Assembly (NCBI GenBank): GCA_028284565.1
Contig: JANQRM010000479.1
Coordinates: forward strand, 1 to 7,385
Source of the DNA: Anaerolineae bacterium
GTDB taxonomy: Bacteria; Chloroflexota; Anaerolineae; Aggregatilineales; Phototrophicaceae
DNA: 7,385 nucleotides
Direction: 5' to 3'
In this document: piece by piece, positions 5,229 to 7,385 of the stretch
How positions within the stretch are numbered: position 1 is the first letter of the stretch
Layout of the letters: each line of letters begins with the position of its first letter
The notes under the pieces: model-generated
Seen by the model: the letters and a program-made list of their open reading frames with translations, nothing else
Told to the model about the DNA's origin: nothing
Databases searched by the model: none
Position numbers and translations under genes: made by a program

Positions 5229-6811
5229 TGCTGACTTCTGATTGGGTAGCTTTCCATGCTGACCGTACCCCTGAGCGAATTGCGTTTATCGACCAACATA
5301 TGAGGCGGGAATTTGCCTATGGTGATTTGCATGCCCGTATTGGCAAGTTAGCTAGCTATATGCGTGAGGCATGGGACATTCAAGCTAGTGATGTGGTGGC
5401 GATTCTAGCGAAGAATTGCGTCGAATATTTTGAATTTCAGTTTGCTTGTATGCGCTTGGGTGCCGTGATGTTGCCCTTGAATTGGCGATTGGCTGAACCA
5501 GAATTGCTGTTCATCCTGAATGATGCGGATACCAAAGCCATTCTCTATGATGCGGAATTTGCTGACCGTATCGACCCACTATTATCAAAATCAACGACAC
5601 GATATGCCTTGCGAATTGATTTGGGACAAACTCCTGTAGATGACCATCCGAATTATGATGATGCCTTGAGTCAGTCGGTGGGTGATGTGATAATGAATCC
5701 ACAAACGACGCATGACACGCAGATGATGATTATGTATACATCCGGGACGACGGGGCATCCGAAGGGTGTAATCATCACGCATGGGATGATGCTATGGAAC
5801 GCGATTAATATCAGCATCCCGACGGGATTGAATCGCGAAAGTGTACAGTATAGTGTGTTGCCGACCTTTCATATCGCTGGCTTGAATTTGTATGCCAATC
5901 CACTGGTGCATTATGGTGGGACGACCATCCTCGCACGGGAATTTGACGCGGAACTGACCCTAAAATCGTTAATGGATGATGACTTGGGTGTGACACATTT
6001 CTTTGGTGTTCCGGCGATTTATTTGTTCTTGAGCCAACATCCTGATTTTGAATCGGCAGATTTGAGTCGGATTCGGTCGTGGGGGTGTGGGGGTGCGCCG
6101 ATGCCTGTGGCGTTGCTAGCGAAATATGCCAAGCGGGGGATGATTGTACAACTCGGCTGTGGGATGACAGAAACCAGTCCAACGACTTTTTTGATTGATA
6201 AACGTCGTGCTTTGGAGAAACCGTCATCGGTCGGGAAACCGTTATTGCATACACGGGTACGAGTGGTCGATGGGAAATTTAATGATGTGGCTGTTGGTGA
6301 TGTGGGGGAGGTGATTATTTCGGGTCCCAACATCACGCCAGGGTATCACAATCGACCTGAAGCGAATGAGGGCAATTTTACACTCGATGAGCATGGCAAT
6401 CGCTGGTTGCATTCAGGTGATGCGGGCATGGTGGATGAGGAGGGGTGTATTTATATCGTTGACCGCTACAAGGATATGTATATCAGTGGGGGCGAGAATG
6501 TGTATCCAGCGGAAGTGGAGCAGGTGTTGTTCCAGATTGAGGGGATTGCGGATGCGGCGGTGATTGGTGTGCCGGATGAACGCTGGGGCGAAAGTGGGTT
6601 GGCGATATTGGTGAAGTCTGATGGAGTTGATTTACAGGATGAGGCGATTATTGAGCATTGTCGGGTGAATTTAGCCAAGTTCAAAGTGCCTAAGCAAGTG
6701 ATTTATATAGAAGAGTTGCCTCGTAATGCAGCTGGGAAGGTGTTGAAACGGGTGTTGCGGGAGAAATTTGGGAATAAAACCACAGAGGGTCGCCTAGAGA
6801 CTGACCTATGA
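5228..6811 (+). CDS. AMP-forming acyl-CoA ligase (ANL superfamily, FadD/MenE-like)
   Basis: A 527-aa adenylate-forming enzyme expected to activate a carboxylic acid with ATP and join it to CoA. The phosphate loop is YTSGTTGHPKG (170-180). The adenine/acyl motif is GCGMTETSP (310-318). ITPGYHNRPE (369-378) and WLHSGDAGMVDEEG (393-406) follow, the hinge is DRYKDMYISGGENVYPAEVE (412-431), and the catalytic lysine is Lys504 in LPRNAAGKVLKR. All core motifs are intact. The start is the ATG at 5228, which overlaps the synthase stop (TGATG) and has GGGGG at 5215-5219, 8 nt upstream. A longer in-frame reading from 5192 would add 12 residues lying inside the synthase gene. The overlap suggests translational coupling. 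The last ten or so residues (after REKFGN) are encoded by repeat-like sequence shared with the following spacer. Substrate chain type cannot be told. Confidence 0.93.
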   Translation: MLTSDWVAFHADRTPERIAFIDQHMRREFAYGDLHARIGKLASYMREAWDIQASDVVAILAKNCVEYFEFQFACMRLGAVMLPLNWRLAEPELLFILNDADTKAILYDAEFADRIDPLLSKSTTRYALRIDLGQTPVDDHPNYDDALSQSVGDVIMNPQTTHDTQMMIMYTSGTTGHPKGVIITHGMMLWNAINISIPTGLNRESVQYSVLPTFHIAGLNLYANPLVHYGGTTILAREFDAELTLKSLMDDDLGVTHFFGVPAIYLFLSQHPDFESADLSRIRSWGCGGAPMPVALLAKYAKRGMIVQLGCGMTETSPTTFLIDKRRALEKPSSVGKPLLHTRVRVVDGKFNDVAVGDVGEVIISGPNITPGYHNRPEANEGNFTLDEHGNRWLHSGDAGMVDEEGCIYIVDRYKDMYISGGENVYPAEVEQVLFQIEGIADAAVIGVPDERWGESGLAILVKSDGVDLQDEAIIEHCRVNLAKFKVPKQVIYIEELPRNAAGKVLKRVLREKFGNKTTEGRLETDL

Positions 6812-6827
6812 CACGAAGAACACAGAG
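6781..6827 (+). repeat. CACAGAG/CACGAAG-type short repeats spanning the ligase stop
   Basis: CACAGAG occurs at 6781-6787 and again at 6821-6827, exactly 40 nt apart, with the related CACGAAG at 6812-6818. Purine-rich strings built from ACCACAGAGG and ACACGAAGA units are, from memory, a recurrent intergenic motif in many environmental bacterial genomes. Here one unit lies inside the last codons of the ligase gene and the others in the 33-nt spacer before the hydrolase. This may be a degenerate copy of such an element. Confidence 0.4.
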
Positions 6828-6834
6828 AAAAATC

Positions 6835-6840
6835 AGGAGG
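6835..6840 (+). promoter_or_regulatory. Consensus ribosome binding site that decides the hydrolase start
   Basis: A perfect AGGAGG is followed by c-ATG-ATG. The first ATG (6842) is only 1 nt away, too close for normal use. The second (6845) is 4 nt away, short but workable, so 6845 is preferred. The two starts differ by one methionine. Confidence 0.65.
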
Positions 6841-6844
6841 CATG

Positions 6845-7385
6845 ATGAGTGTACCAACTTTAGATGGAATTAGAGCAAATATGATTGAGAGTGCGCGGAT
6901 AGCGACGCGGGTGCTGATGAGTGGGAAGGATGATGGGATTCCGGTGTTATTTGTGCATGGGAATGCGTCATCGGCGACGTTTTGGGAGGAAACCATGCTG
7001 GCATTGCCGGATGGGTATCGCGGAATAGCTCATGACCAAAGGGGTTATGGTGAAGCAGACATCAGTAAAAAGATTGACGCGACTCGCGGTTTGAAGGATT
7101 TATCGGATGATGCAATGGCGTTATTGAATACGCTGAGAGTTGACAAGGCGCATGTTGTGGGACATTCGATGGGTGGCTCGGTTTTGTGGCAGATGATGAT
7201 GGATTATTCTGATCGCCTGTTGAGTGTGACATTGGTTGATCCCGGTTCGCCCTTTGGCTTTGGTGGGACAAAAACGGTGGATGGTGAGATGTGCTTTCCG
7301 GACTCGGCTGGATCTGGTGGGGGCATTGTGAATGCGGAGTTTGCCAAGTTGATTGGCGAGAATGACCGCAGTTCTGACCATCAGG
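6845..7385 (+). CDS. Alpha/beta hydrolase fold protein, N-terminal part (runs off the right edge)
   Basis: The open frame begins at the ATG at 6845 and continues without a stop to the end of the window, giving 180 residues. The oxyanion-side motif is VLFVHGNASSATFW (34-47). AHDQRGYGEAD (62-72) is the usual strand-4 block. The nucleophile elbow is VVGHSMGGSV (104-113), with Ser108 as catalytic serine, and LVDPGSPFGFGG follows (130-141). The acid (Asp) and His of the triad should lie beyond the window. The glycine-rich SAGSGGGIVNAEF (154-166) sits in the cap region. The family holds esterases, thioesterases, lactonases and C-C hydrolases, so substrate is open. It lies 33 nt after the ligase with a strong ribosome site. 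This makes it the likely third gene of the operon, perhaps releasing or trimming the acyl product. Confidence 0.9.
   Translation, partial: MSVPTLDGIRANMIESARIATRVLMSGKDDGIPVLFVHGNASSATFWEETMLALPDGYRGIAHDQRGYGEADISKKIDATRGLKDLSDDAMALLNTLRVDKAHVVGHSMGGSVLWQMMMDYSDRLLSVTLVDPGSPFGFGGTKTVDGEMCFPDSAGSGGGIVNAEFAKLIGENDRSSDHQ

Noticed and set aside
5811..6254. 147-codon minus-strand frame
   Set aside because: It is antisense to the ligase gene across its core motifs, and its composition is His/Ser/Pro-rich without domain signs.
6808..6873. ATG overlapping the ligase stop (ATGA) as a coupled small gene
   Set aside because: The frame stops after about 21 codons in an unrelated reading and passes through the hydrolase's ribosome site.
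6842..7385. Hydrolase as an OleB-type beta-lactone decarboxylase, making the operon an Ole cluster
   Set aside because: OleB proteins are haloalkane-dehalogenase-like with an Asp nucleophile; this protein has a GHSMG serine elbow. The synthase also lacks the OleA-type Asn and no OleD is visible.

Overview
The window carries two transcription units that face away from each other across a 330-nt divergent region. Coding density, a GC content near 50% by impression, and the styles of the proteins suggest a Chloroflexota (Anaerolineae-like) bacterium. The style clues are a dipeptide-type permease with an Asp-rich insertion, a large binding protein with a D-x-D-x-D-G loop, and an alpha/beta hydrolase of a type I associate with that phylum. 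This assignment rests on recalled family resemblance only.

Minus strand, 3135 down to 1: an ABC uptake operon of the peptide/nickel (Dpp/Opp) class. The order is an exported substrate-binding protein (1411-3135), a DppB-like permease (210-1337), and the N-terminus of a DppC-like permease (1-185, leaving the window). The ATPases should lie further left, outside the window. A tight hairpin with a cUUCGg loop sits between the binding protein and the first permease.

Plus strand, 3466 to 7385: an Lrp/AsnC-family regulator (3466-3948) divergent from the transporter, then a 266-nt gap with a long imperfect inverted repeat. After the gap come three tightly packed genes: a KAS III/HMG-CoA-synthase-fold enzyme (4215-5228), an AMP-forming acyl-CoA ligase whose start overlaps the synthase stop by 1 nt (5228-6811), and a serine alpha/beta hydrolase cut by the window edge (6845-7385). 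These three look like one operon that would activate an acid, condense or transfer the acyl group, and then hydrolyse something.

The most interesting point is the synthase. The Cys and His of the KAS III active site are present, but the position of the catalytic Asn appears to be His. Combined with the ligase and hydrolase next door, this suggests an acyl-transfer or condensation pathway other than housekeeping fatty-acid initiation. The product cannot be read from the sequence. No RNA genes, CRISPR arrays or insertion sequences were seen.
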